A stretch of DNA of 64,000 bases from Nitrospirota bacterium (lineage in GTDB: Bacteria > Nitrospirota > Thermodesulfovibrionia > Thermodesulfovibrionales > UBA6898). Every line of letters starts with the position of its first letter. Position 1 is the stretch's first letter. Made by a program: the position numbers and the translations under genes. Below the pieces are notes generated by a model. It was not told where the DNA came from. It saw only the letters and a program-made list of their open reading frames with translations, and did not search any database. The stretch covers positions 39,525-103,524 of the forward strand of contig JAJXTV010000009.1 of the NCBI GenBank assembly GCA_021783515.1, read 5' to 3'. This document shows positions 53,737-62,576 of the stretch, one piece after another.

Positions 53737-54398
53737 GCCTCGGGATGGAGGCGACAAAAGTCGCCAAGACGTATAACGGCAATTCGGTCCTGAGGGACTG
53801 CTCGTATTCGTTCAGGCCTCCGGGTGTCTATATCCTGACCGGCCCGAACGGCTGCGGCAAATCGACGTTTCTGAGGATCGCCGCGCTGATCGAGCAGCCC
53901 GACAGCGGGACGATCGGCTTTTTCTCCGACGACAAGCGGGTGGATGCGGACCTTCGGCTGAAACGAAAGATAACCCTGGTGCTCCCGAAGGTCGGGGTCT
54001 TCAATACCAGCGTCTTTAAAAATGTCGCCTACGGCCTGACGATACGGGGAATCGGAAAGCAGGAGACGGAAGAGAAGGTGAAGAAGGTCCTGGAGTTTGT
54101 TCAGTTGAGTCACAAGACACGCCAGAACGCCCTAACGCTGTCGAGCGGGGAGACGCAGAGACTCGGGATAGCACGGGCGCTCGTGATGGGACCGGACATC
54201 CTCTTCCTCGACGAGCCCACCGCCTCGGTCGACCAAAAGAACTCCCGGATCATAGAGGAAATCCTCCTGAAGATGAAACAGGAGAGCGGCCCGACGGTCA
54301 TCATGACGACGCACGATCAGAGCCAGGCCAAGAGACTGGCGGATACCCTCCTGGTGATCAGGGACGGGGTCCTTGCGGCCGAAAAAGGCCCGAAATAG
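53733..54398 (+). CDS. tupC: Tungstate ABC transporter, ATP-binding protein
   Basis: 221 residues. Walker A is GPNGCGKST, the signature LSSGETQRLGIARAL, Walker B ILFLDEPTASVD, and the H-loop TTHDQSQA. Composition and order (tupA-tupB-tupC) match tungstate importers. No C-terminal regulatory (Mop/TOBE) domain is present. Confidence 0.93.
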   Translation: MSLGMEATKVAKTYNGNSVLRDCSYSFRPPGVYILTGPNGCGKSTFLRIAALIEQPDSGTIGFFSDDKRVDADLRLKRKITLVLPKVGVFNTSVFKNVAYGLTIRGIGKQETEEKVKKVLEFVQLSHKTRQNALTLSSGETQRLGIARALVMGPDILFLDEPTASVDQKNSRIIEEILLKMKQESGPTVIMTTHDQSQAKRLADTLLVIRDGVLAAEKGPK

Positions 54399-54752
54399 TA
54401 TTTCCCATAGCGGGCCTCCGGTCGTACCTGTAAATTCTATCGTTGTTTACCGGCGGGGAGCGCATCCCTCACATCCTTTCAATGCGATACGATTTGACAG
54501 GGCATGGCCTCCGGAATGCAGGACGTCACCGGATGTTATATGGCGTGGCTCCCGATGCCGTTAGGAATCGCTCCGAAAGGCTATTCGGGCCGTTCTCCCC
54601 GCCTCCGGAATAACGCTTCGGCAAATATAGGATAACTATTGAACGGAATGGCAGAATGATGAACTTCCTCATATCTGGGATATAATGGAAAAGGATGGGC
54701 GACGCGCGATCTTGGAATTGATGGACTTGCGGGATACATTATGGGAGGGCTG
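54399..54752. other. Intergenic region without a recognised gene
   Basis: 354 bases between tupC and the dehydrogenase gene. I see no convincing coding frame or RNA. A TATAAT occurs at about 54680, but without a good -35 partner. Confidence 0.5.
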
Positions 54753-56117
54753 ATGAAGATTCAATCTGTCAATCCATACACCGAAGAGGTGATGCAGGAA
54801 TTCGATTTGATGAAGGCCGATCAGGTCGAGGCGGAGATCGGCAGGTCACGACGGGTCTTTTCGGAATGGAGGGGATTGCCGGTCCGGGAGCGGGCGAGGT
54901 ATGTGAAAAGACTGGGCGATCAGCTGAAGGCGGAGAAGCGGCGGTATGCCGAGATCATGACGCGCGAGATGGGCAAAGCGATCAGGGAGTCGGTCGCCGA
55001 GGTCGAGAAGTGCGCATGGCTCTGCGACTATTACGCCGAAAACGGCGAAAGGTTTCTCGAGCCCGAAGAGATCGGGACCGAGGCAAAGAGGAGCTATGTC
55101 ATGTTTCAGCCGCTTGGCATCGTGCTGGCCGTCATGCCCTGGAACTTCCCCTTCTGGCAGGCCTTCCGCTTCGGCATCCCTGCCGTGACCGCCGGAAACG
55201 TGGTGGTGCTGAAGCATGCGTCGAATGTTCCGATGTGCGCGCTTGCGATCGAGGAGGCGTTTACGAAGGCCGGCTTCCCCGGAAACGTCTTTAAGACACT
55301 GCTGATTTCGGCAAAGGACGCCTTGAAACTGATCGACGAAGACAAGGTCGACGCCGTGTCCCTGACCGGAAGCAATCAGGCCGGCGAAGAAGTGGGAGCG
55401 CACGCAGGAAGGAAGATCAAGAATCTTGTGCTCGAACTCGGCGGTTCCGATCCCTTTATCGTCCTTGACGATGCGGATGTCGAAAAGGCCGGCAGGGTGG
55501 CGGTAACCGCCCGGATGATCAACTCCGGCCAGAGCTGCATCGCTGCGAAGCGTTTTATCGTCATGGAAGAGATAGCGGAAGAATTCAAGAAGGTCTTTCT
55601 CGGCCGGCTGAAGGAACTGAAGATCGGCGACCCGATGGACGAGACGACGGATGTCGGCCCCGTCGCAAAGCGCGAGATCCTCGATACGCTCAACGAACAG
55701 CGGGAGAATGCAAAGGCGAAGGGAGCGGAGATCCTTCAGGCCGGGCATTCCTTCAGTAAAGGCCTTTTCTTTTCGCCGTGCGTCATCTCCAATCCGAATC
55801 CGCAGATGAGGATCATGACCGAGGAGGTCTTCGGCCCGATCGCACCCGTCATCGTCGTCAGGGACGAGGATGAGGCAGTCAGGATAGCAAACGACACCCC
55901 TTTTGGGCTTGGAGCCTCCGTCTGGAGCAGGGACCTTAAGCGGGCGGAGCGGATCGCCGAAAGGATAGACGCCGGCTGTATCGCGATAAACGATATGGTG
56001 AAGTCCGATCCGAGACTTCCCTTCGGAGGAGTCAAGAAATCCGGCGTCGGCAGGGAGCTGTCTCATTACGGGCTGAAAGAGTTCGTGAATATCAAGACGG
56101 TTGTGGTGAGGGAGTAA
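54753..56117 (+). CDS. NAD(P)-dependent aldehyde dehydrogenase (succinate-semialdehyde dehydrogenase-like)
   Basis: 454 residues from the ATG at 54753, 3 bases after a GGAGGG; an ATG 12 bases earlier is the alternative. Aldehyde dehydrogenase core: LAVMPWNFPFWQAFR, LTGSNQAGEEVG (NAD loop), catalytic glutamate in LELGGSDPF, and nucleophile cysteine in NSGQSCIAAKR. The short N-terminus and overall layout resemble the GabD/YneI group (about 455 residues). The partner gene 5 bases downstream is an acetolactate-synthase-like enzyme. Together they could convert pyruvate-derived or semialdehyde substrates, but no specific pathway is fixed by the sequence. Confidence 0.88.
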   Translation: MKIQSVNPYTEEVMQEFDLMKADQVEAEIGRSRRVFSEWRGLPVRERARYVKRLGDQLKAEKRRYAEIMTREMGKAIRESVAEVEKCAWLCDYYAENGERFLEPEEIGTEAKRSYVMFQPLGIVLAVMPWNFPFWQAFRFGIPAVTAGNVVVLKHASNVPMCALAIEEAFTKAGFPGNVFKTLLISAKDALKLIDEDKVDAVSLTGSNQAGEEVGAHAGRKIKNLVLELGGSDPFIVLDDADVEKAGRVAVTARMINSGQSCIAAKRFIVMEEIAEEFKKVFLGRLKELKIGDPMDETTDVGPVAKREILDTLNEQRENAKAKGAEILQAGHSFSKGLFFSPCVISNPNPQMRIMTEEVFGPIAPVIVVRDEDEAVRIANDTPFGLGASVWSRDLKRAERIAERIDAGCIAINDMVKSDPRLPFGGVKKSGVGRELSHYGLKEFVNIKTVVVRE

Positions 56118-56122
56118 GCGGC

Positions 56123-57745
56123 ATGAAGGCATCTGATCTTCTCGTAAAATGCCTCGAAAACGAGGGGGTCGAATACATATTCGGGGTGCCCGGTGAAGAG
56201 ACCCTCGATCTTATGGAGTCGCTCAGGACCTCCTCTATCCGTTTTATCCTGACGCGGCATGAACAGGCTGCCGCATTCATGGCAGATGCCTACGGACGCC
56301 TGACCGGCAGGCCGGGAGTCTGCATCTCGACCCTCGGCCCGGGGGCGACGAACCTTTTAACAGGCGTGGCGGACGCGTTTCTGGATAAGTCGCCGCTCGT
56401 CGCCATCACCGGGCAGGCCGACCTCAAGAGGATCCATAAGGAATCCCATCAGTACATTAACATCGTCGAGATGTACAAGAGCGTGACCAAGTGGAACGGC
56501 AGGATAGATCTGCCCGACGTGATCCCTGAAATGGTCCGGAAGGCCTTCAAGGTGGCGGCAACGGAGAAGCCGGGTCCGGTCCAGCTTGAGCTGCCGGAGG
56601 ACGTGGCGGCGATGGAGGTCGGTGAAATATACCGCACGATGATCGCACCTATCTATCCGAGGAGGAGTTCGCCCGACAGACAGTCCCTGAGGAAGGCGGC
56701 GGAGCTGATCGAAAAGGCCCGCTTCCCGCTCATCCTCGCGGGCCACGGCGTTGTCCGTAAGTCGGCCGGAAACCGGCTGCGGACCTTTGCCGAGATCTTC
56801 TGCATGCCGGTGGTGACGACCTTCATGGGTAAGGGGGGGATATCGGCGGAAAGCCGCTCCTGCATCGGCACGCTCGGACTCTCGCAGGACAGACAGATCG
56901 CCGATGTTTTTTCGAAGGCCGACCTTATCGTCGCCGTCGGCTACGACCTTGTGGAGTATGCACCGAAAAACTGGAACCCGAAACTCGACAAAAAGGTGAT
57001 CCACATCGACTTCACCACGAGCGAGGTGGATCTCCATTATGTGCCGGAGGTCGAGATCATTTCCGATATCAGGGAGACGCTTGAACTGCTGCAGGGAGTA
57101 ATGAGCACAAACAAGACGTGCGAATTCCTCGTCTCGGCAAGGCAGGACTTCGTCGAAGGCTTTGAGCGGGAGGGGACGGTCGATTCGTGGCCGCCGCGGC
57201 CGCCGAGGATCATCTACGGCATCCGGAAGGCGCTCGGGCCGGAGGACATCCTGATATCGGACGTGGGGTCGATCAAGTTCTGGGCGGCGAAGTTCTATCC
57301 GGTCTACCGGAACAACACCTTCATCCTTTCTAACGGCTTTGCCTCGATGGGGTTTGCCTTCCCTTCGGCGATCACGGCAAAGCTGATCTATCCCGAGCGG
57401 AACGTCGTGGCCCTTTGCGGGGACGGCGGCTTCCTGATGAACCTGCAGGACCTCGAGACCGCCTGCAGGCTCGGGCTCAATATCGTCGTCGTCATTTTCA
57501 ACGATAGCGGATACAACCTTATCAAGTGGAAGTCGGAAAAGAAATTCGGCCATTCCTTCGGAGTCGACTTTACCAATCCCGATTTCGTCAGGATGGCCGA
57601 GAGCTTCGGCGCAGTAGGCATCAAACTTCAGTCTTCGGAGGAGTTCGAAGGCGCGCTCAGGGAAGCGCTGACGAAGACCGTCCCGGTCATCATCGACGTC
57701 CCGATCGACTACAGCGACAACGAGATGATTTACAGGTTGTTGTAA
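56123..57745 (+). CDS. ThDP-dependent enzyme, acetolactate synthase large-subunit-like
   Basis: 540 residues with the three domains of the POX/ALS family. The N-terminal catalytic glutamate is in FGVPGEETLDLM, the STLGPGATNLLTGVADA loop follows, and the ThDP-binding motif is GDGGFLMNLQDLETACRLGLN near residue 435. It could form acetolactate from two pyruvates (AlsS-like) or act as a related decarboxylase. No small regulatory subunit (ilvN) gene is adjacent, which favours a catabolic or standalone role. It is translated right after the aldehyde dehydrogenase gene (5-base gap). Confidence 0.88.
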   Translation: MKASDLLVKCLENEGVEYIFGVPGEETLDLMESLRTSSIRFILTRHEQAAAFMADAYGRLTGRPGVCISTLGPGATNLLTGVADAFLDKSPLVAITGQADLKRIHKESHQYINIVEMYKSVTKWNGRIDLPDVIPEMVRKAFKVAATEKPGPVQLELPEDVAAMEVGEIYRTMIAPIYPRRSSPDRQSLRKAAELIEKARFPLILAGHGVVRKSAGNRLRTFAEIFCMPVVTTFMGKGGISAESRSCIGTLGLSQDRQIADVFSKADLIVAVGYDLVEYAPKNWNPKLDKKVIHIDFTTSEVDLHYVPEVEIISDIRETLELLQGVMSTNKTCEFLVSARQDFVEGFEREGTVDSWPPRPPRIIYGIRKALGPEDILISDVGSIKFWAAKFYPVYRNNTFILSNGFASMGFAFPSAITAKLIYPERNVVALCGDGGFLMNLQDLETACRLGLNIVVVIFNDSGYNLIKWKSEKKFGHSFGVDFTNPDFVRMAESFGAVGIKLQSSEEFEGALREALTKTVPVIIDVPIDYSDNEMIYRLL

Positions 57746-57789
57746 TTTTTCCGGGATCGTTTTTGTGCGGGCAAGGGCTGGCAAACGGA

Positions 57790-57835
57790 TGGTGCCCCCT
57801 GCAAGATTCGAACTTGCGGCCCCAGGTTTAGGAAA
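57790..57835 (-). other. 3' fragment of a tRNA-Arg(CCU) gene, probable attachment-site scar
   Basis: On the minus strand the 46 bases fold as the 3' half of a tRNA: an anticodon loop with CCT, the anticodon stem 3' arm, a variable loop, T-arm GCAAG-TTCGAAT-CTTGC, acceptor 3' arm AGGGGGC, discriminator A and an encoded CCA. Upstream of the anticodon loop the sequence no longer pairs, and the 5' half is missing. This is the classical footprint of an element integrated in a tRNA 3' end. An intact copy is expected at the other end, beyond 64000. No integrase gene is seen in the adjacent sequence. Confidence 0.75.
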
Positions 57836-57931
57836 TCGGAAAACGGGACTGGCGAGGGGCTTGGAAATACACGTAAGTCACCGTTATAACACCCTATTAA
57901 TGAATTTGTCGGTTAGTGCTTATGGGTTGTA

Positions 57932-57966
57932 TTTTGTGCCTAATTGCTGTGCTATTAGGCACAAAA
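57932..57966. repeat. Perfect 13-bp inverted repeat
   Basis: TTTTGTGCCTAAT / ATTAGGCACAAAA with a 9-base loop, about 100 bases inside the presumed island edge. It could be an integrase/excisionase arm site or a terminator. Apart from the tRNA scar, this repeat and the promoter at 58274, the 57746-58360 gap holds no gene. Confidence 0.6.
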
Positions 57967-58273
57967 TTAGGCGCATCTCGGAAGTTAAGGGAAAGGCTGC
58001 TTAAGGCATAGGGGGCCTCCGACGAAGATCATTATAGCGGCCAATATTAATATGCCAATAGGCGGGGCACAACAAATTCTGGAGATTCAGGATCCAAAGG
58101 ATAAACTGACCGGGGCAATAGCACAGACCAGCAGGATATCTAGAGAAGCTATGGCCAAGAATTATGAAAGGAATGCCGGGAGAGGTCAAAAATGGCCACA
58201 TGGCCAAAATTGCCCCCCCCTCCGGAGTCTGCTGGTCAGGCTCATTTGTATCTGAGGAGGGTGCTATTATGTC

Positions 58274-58303
58274 TTGTAAAAACCTTTAATCTATGCATAT
58301 AAT
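58274..58303 (+). promoter_or_regulatory. Candidate promoter for the first DUF4143 ATPase
   Basis: TTGTAA (58274-58279) and a perfect TATAAT (58298-58303), spacer 18, about 57 bases before the start codon in A+T-rich sequence. Confidence 0.4.
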
Positions 58304-58360
58304 TAATCATACTGCACAAAAAGACTATAAGTTATACAGTATATAATTATAAACAACGCT

Positions 58361-59620
58361 ATGAAAGACATCGTATTGGGACATAAGACAGAACGGGACG
58401 AACTCCTTGCGACCCAATATATTCAAAGGGAAGGACTGCGGGAAGCCGTAAAAAGCATAAAGAACAACCTGATCAAGGTTATTGTCGGCCCTCGAAGGGC
58501 AGGCAAGTCTGTATTCGCAATGAAGATGCTTCAGGGGCAGGACTTTGCCTATCTGAACTTTGATGACGAAAGACTCCTCGGCATATCCGATTACGACGAT
58601 CTCCTTAAGGCTATCAGGCAGGTCTACGGAGATACAAAAACTGTGCTATTTGATGAGATACAGAACCTCGACAGATGGGAACTTTTTCTGAACAGGTTGC
58701 AGCGCAAGGGCTTTAACCTGGTGATCACCGGCTCAAATTCCCGACTGCTGAGCAGGGAACTCTCAACTCATCTGACAGGCCGCTATGTTGAGTTTCAGCT
58801 GTTGCCGTTTTCTTTTTCTGAATTTTTGAAGGCTAGGGATTTTATCGCAGATGAGACCCTTGCCACCAAGGAAAGGCAGGGTATGATCCTGAACCTTCTG
58901 AGCGAATATCTCAGCAAGGGGGGGTATCCGGAAGTGCTCCTCAAGGAGATTGATCCCAAGAGCTATATGGCAACTCTGTTTGAAAGCATTCTCTTCAAAG
59001 ACATCGTGAAGAGATATAACGTGAGATATGCAAAAAAACTCTATGATCTTGGCCTCTATCTGATCACAAACCATTCAAGCGAATTTTCGTATACCAGACT
59101 CAAGAATGCACTCGACTTTAAGAGTGTTCACACCGTCGAAAACTACACAGAATACCTTAATGAAGCGTTCCTGATATTCAACATTGAAAGGTTTTCTCAC
59201 AAGGTCAAAGAGCAGATGAGAAGCCCTAAAAAGGTCTATGCCTATGATACCGGCATGATCAATGCGGTAAAGTTCAAGACGGCCCCTGACACAGGAAGAC
59301 TGATCGAGAATCTTGTTGCCATAGAGCTTTTGCGCAGAAAAAAGGAGTTCTACTGCTATAAATCCAAAGACGGCAAGGAAGTCGATTTTGCAGTCAAGGA
59401 AGGATTGAAGCTCAGTCAGCTGGTCCAGGTCTGTTATGAAGTCGATCATTATATGACAAAAAAGAGAGAGGCACATGCGCTCCTCAAAGCTGCCGCCGAA
59501 AGTAAATGCAAGAGCTTGACTGTGCTCACGTGGGATTATGAGGCGAAAGAAACAGCGGTGGAGTTGGAGATCCATTATCAACCTCTCTGGAAATGGCTCA
59601 TCGGCGATTCCTTGCGATAA
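58361..59620 (+). CDS. AAA ATPase with C-terminal DUF4143 domain
   Basis: 419 residues. Walker A is IVGPRRAGKSVF (about 42-52) and Walker B TVLFDEIQNL (about 94-103), followed by GSNSRLLSRELS (sensor) and a DUF4143 C-terminal part containing GKEVDFAVKEG, which resembles a PD-(D/E)xK-type fold. These proteins are abundant in bacterial and archaeal accessory regions; their cellular role is not settled. It is the first gene of the tRNA-linked island; a second, different member follows. Confidence 0.88.
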   Translation: MKDIVLGHKTERDELLATQYIQREGLREAVKSIKNNLIKVIVGPRRAGKSVFAMKMLQGQDFAYLNFDDERLLGISDYDDLLKAIRQVYGDTKTVLFDEIQNLDRWELFLNRLQRKGFNLVITGSNSRLLSRELSTHLTGRYVEFQLLPFSFSEFLKARDFIADETLATKERQGMILNLLSEYLSKGGYPEVLLKEIDPKSYMATLFESILFKDIVKRYNVRYAKKLYDLGLYLITNHSSEFSYTRLKNALDFKSVHTVENYTEYLNEAFLIFNIERFSHKVKEQMRSPKKVYAYDTGMINAVKFKTAPDTGRLIENLVAIELLRRKKEFYCYKSKDGKEVDFAVKEGLKLSQLVQVCYEVDHYMTKKREAHALLKAAAESKCKSLTVLTWDYEAKETAVELEIHYQPLWKWLIGDSLR

Positions 59621-59829
59621 TCTGTTGATTCAGCATCTTGACCAGAATTTGCCACGCCCAGCGCAGTAGGTAAGGCTTTCGCATCTTCATTCCTCCTCTT
59701 CCATTAGTTACCTAATATTACGTAGCGCCACTTAGGGAAAAACTGTTCAATGGCTTTTCTTTGAGGGGCTATGATATGTACGAAAAAATAGCATATTGAC
59801 TTTAGTTATTCTCGTCCATAAAATAGAGC

Positions 59830-61071
59830 ATGCCTATAAAGAGGTACTTATTTAGTGATCTTGTCGAGCACCTCAGCAAGAAGGAGATATCTTTGATTGT
59901 CGGCCCGCGTCAGGCAGGGAAGACGACCCTGATGACGCAGTTGCAGGACTATTTGAAGGGAAGAGGTGAAGGGACCCTATTTCTGAGCCTCGATTTTGAA
60001 AGGGACATGCCTCATTTTTCATCGCAGCAGGCGCTGTTAGACAGAATCGGACTTGAGTTCGGTCGGCGGAAAGGGTATGTATTTATCGACGAGATACAGA
60101 GAAAGGAAAACGCAGGTCTCTTCCTGAAAGGCCTGTATGACATGATTACGCCTTATAAATTTATAGTCTCCGGGTCGGGAAGCGTTGAGCTTAAGGAAAA
60201 GGTCCATGAATCCCTCGCCGGCAGAAAGAGGATGTTTGAGCTCAGTACCGTTTCATTGAAGGAGTTCGCAAATCACAAGACGAGATACAAATATGAAGAT
60301 AGGCTTGAGAAGTACTTCCAGATAAATAAGGCAGAAGGTTTGGGCCTTCTCGTGGAATATCTCAACTTCGGAGGCTATCCGAGGGTTGTCCTTGAGGAGA
60401 CGTTAAAGGAGAAGTTGCGGACTATAGACGAGATCTACAGGAGTTATATAGAAAAGGACATAGCGTACCTTCTAAGGGTTGAACGAATCGACGCCTTCGG
60501 AAACATGCTAAGACTTTTGGCGGCACAGGCCGGCAGCCTGATTAATCTCAATGAGCTGTCCTCCACCCTGGGGATATCGGTCCAGACAGTGAAAAACTAC
60601 CTTACCTATGCTGAAAAGACCTTTATCGTCAGTAGGCTTACCCCTTATTTCATAAATATCAGGACCGAGATCAGCAAGTCGCCCATCGTATATTTCAACG
60701 ACTTAGGTCTGAGGAATTTCAGCGCCGGTCAGTTCGGCAGATATGCCATGTTCTCAGACATGGGGTTCCTCTTTCAAAACCTCATTTATCGCTTGCTGCA
60801 AGAGAGGACCAGATATGAAGGCAGCACTCTGCACTTCTGGAGGACAAAGGACAAGGCCGAGGTCGATTTTGTCATAAATGAGGGCCGTGGGGTCATCCCG
60901 GTTGAGGTGAAGTGCAGGGAATTAAAGAGCAAGACCATAGAGCGCTCGCTCAAAGGGTTCATTAATAAATACAGTCCGAAAGAGGCATGGGTCGTGAACC
61001 TGGGGCTTCAAGGCGAAGAGAAAATAGGGGACACGATGGTGAGGTATATGCCTTTTTATGAGCTTTTGTAG
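59830..61071 (+). CDS. Second AAA ATPase with DUF4143 domain
   Basis: 413 residues. Walker A is LIVGPRQAGKTTLM (about 23-36), Walker B VFIDEIQRK, sensor VSGSGSVELKEK, and a DUF4143 tail with DKAEVDFVINEG. It is a paralogue of the preceding ATPase but far diverged (length and internal sequence differ), so it is not a recent duplicate. It has its own upstream A+T-rich gap of 209 bases. Confidence 0.88.
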   Translation: MPIKRYLFSDLVEHLSKKEISLIVGPRQAGKTTLMTQLQDYLKGRGEGTLFLSLDFERDMPHFSSQQALLDRIGLEFGRRKGYVFIDEIQRKENAGLFLKGLYDMITPYKFIVSGSGSVELKEKVHESLAGRKRMFELSTVSLKEFANHKTRYKYEDRLEKYFQINKAEGLGLLVEYLNFGGYPRVVLEETLKEKLRTIDEIYRSYIEKDIAYLLRVERIDAFGNMLRLLAAQAGSLINLNELSSTLGISVQTVKNYLTYAEKTFIVSRLTPYFINIRTEISKSPIVYFNDLGLRNFSAGQFGRYAMFSDMGFLFQNLIYRLLQERTRYEGSTLHFWRTKDKAEVDFVINEGRGVIPVEVKCRELKSKTIERSLKGFINKYSPKEAWVVNLGLQGEEKIGDTMVRYMPFYELL

Positions 61072-61256
61072 GCTGAGCAACCAGGGAACTGTGAGGGTCA
61101 ATGGAAAAGTGTTACCCAGTTTCCTCTGAGTTTTTGATCATAAACTGATGGCGTGCACAACCTTCGACCCCACTTGTTCCGGTTGAATTCTTCTTATCCG
61201 TTGTGAATTCTCCGAGCTTATCTCCACCGATATCTGCTATTTGACCTCAATCGCCG

Positions 61257-61499
61257 CTATTCTTGATCATCATATTCTTCTTCGTCTATTCTCATACCCA
61301 CGTAGAAAGTCTTTCCTCCACAAACAAAGGGCGCACCACCTATTACCCGATCTTGATCAGTAGTTACGGCCAACGACATTTCCTCCTCCGTTACTTCGTC
61401 GTCCGTAAACGGAATAGGGATAAATGTCAGACTCTCAGCTATCATTTTGGAGGCTGCCTTTTTAGCCGCGTCGATAATGTCTTTGTCTAACAACATCAT
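61257..61499 (-). CDS. Small acidic protein, unknown function
   Basis: 80 residues, strongly acidic at its end (RIDEEEYDDQE) with one cysteine (FVCGGKTF). Two adjacent ATGs follow an AGGAGA ribosome-binding site with good spacing to the first. No recognisable domain. The acidic, compact nature could fit an antitoxin or anti-defence protein, but nothing specific supports that. Confidence 0.55.
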   Translation of the reverse strand: MMLLDKDIIDAAKKAASKMIAESLTFIPIPFTDDEVTEEEMSLAVTTDQDRVIGGAPFVCGGKTFYVGMRIDEEEYDDQE

Positions 61500-61683
61500 A
61501 TGTTCTCCTTATTTGTTTGCATCATCCAGATAAATATTACAGTTATTTCATCAGTATGCTAATACCACCTCCTACATTAAGTTTATCAACAAAAGATTTG
61601 AACTCCGCACGCCCCCAGCCTTCTATTGTCATGCCGACGCAAAGCCCTTCCTCTGATCACGCCTCCACTGCACATATCAAAAT

Positions 61684-62505
61684 TCAAATAGGTTTCATGC
61701 TTTTTGCATACTCTGCAAGAATTTCAACCATCTTATCGATAATTCCCTTAATTTCGGCAAATGACGTTTTACGTTTCCCCGTGCTTTCGTCCATGTAAAG
61801 ATCCCGTCGCACCTCTATCATAATCGAACACACTTGTGCATTCCCATACCAAAGTAGCGGCACATATGTTCCGGCAAAGGGCCTGTTCAATTTGCAACTG
61901 AGCCCGTGTGCATGGCAGAGTGAGACAAGGGGCCCAATGATCTCTGTTGGCGTGTGGCTATCGTGCGTTCCGATGCATATCTCGGGTCGGATGGTTTCCT
62001 GATCGAGCTCGCACTTAAGCGGGTTTCGGGGGAATGAATGGCAGTCCATCAGCAGACAACGGCGAAACCTAAGTATATGTTCCGTAACAATGTTCGTGAT
62101 CACTCTATTATATGCAGACAAATATGTAATTGTGAGTCTATTTCGCTCTTCATCATAAGTATCAGGATTTCTTAGCAATCCCATATCCGAGGTTCTAAGA
62201 TACACCGCGCCCCTTCCCCGCCCTGACATCACTTCATCCTCATCCTTCGGAAAACGCTCGGGATCGATAGCCAACCGACTTAAATTATTTACCAGCGCAA
62301 CGCCTCCCAGTGACACTCCCGCGCTAAATAGCGCGTCTGTATATGCATCAGTGACAGCCATTAATTCCCGGCCGAGACTTTCATCGTTCAATAATATCTT
62401 CTCTCTTACGTCTTCCGGGATGCTCCTGCCACTGTGAGGAATATGAAGAACAACTGGAATCCGCTCTACTGATTTCGCGCGTAGTATCGAAATCTGATTC
62501 AGCAT
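61684..62505 (-). CDS. N-formylglutamate amidohydrolase family protein
   Basis: 273 residues from the ATG at 62505, which has AGGAG 6 bases upstream; an ATG at 62577, overlapping the previous stop codon, is the alternative. Family marks: VVLHIPHSGRSIP near the start (zinc/active-site histidines), NLSRLAIDPERF, LMDCHSFPRNP with a conserved His, and IEVRRDLYMDE. Known members hydrolyse N-formylglutamate in histidine degradation, but no hut gene is here. A different amide substrate is plausible. Confidence 0.85.
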   Translation of the reverse strand: MLNQISILRAKSVERIPVVLHIPHSGRSIPEDVREKILLNDESLGRELMAVTDAYTDALFSAGVSLGGVALVNNLSRLAIDPERFPKDEDEVMSGRGRGAVYLRTSDMGLLRNPDTYDEERNRLTITYLSAYNRVITNIVTEHILRFRRCLLMDCHSFPRNPLKCELDQETIRPEICIGTHDSHTPTEIIGPLVSLCHAHGLSCKLNRPFAGTYVPLLWYGNAQVCSIMIEVRRDLYMDESTGKRKTSFAEIKGIIDKMVEILAEYAKSMKPI

Positions 62506-62576
62506 ATCTTTAGCTCCTACCTTTTGCACATAATGGTCATCGCGGAGGTCCCTATCATGACGTCCAAGCTTAGACA

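Noticed and set aside
54846..56132. Long minus-strand frame opposite the aldehyde dehydrogenase gene
   Set aside because: Shadow of the coding strand in GC-rich DNA; the plus-strand frame has full family motifs and this one has none. The same applies to 56357-57784, 33524-34663 and 14939-16243.
57765..58004. Plus-strand reading frame containing a PPARFELAAPGLG-type peptide
   Set aside because: This is the well-known false translation of an antisense tRNA 3' end; the bases are the tRNA-Arg(CCU) fragment.
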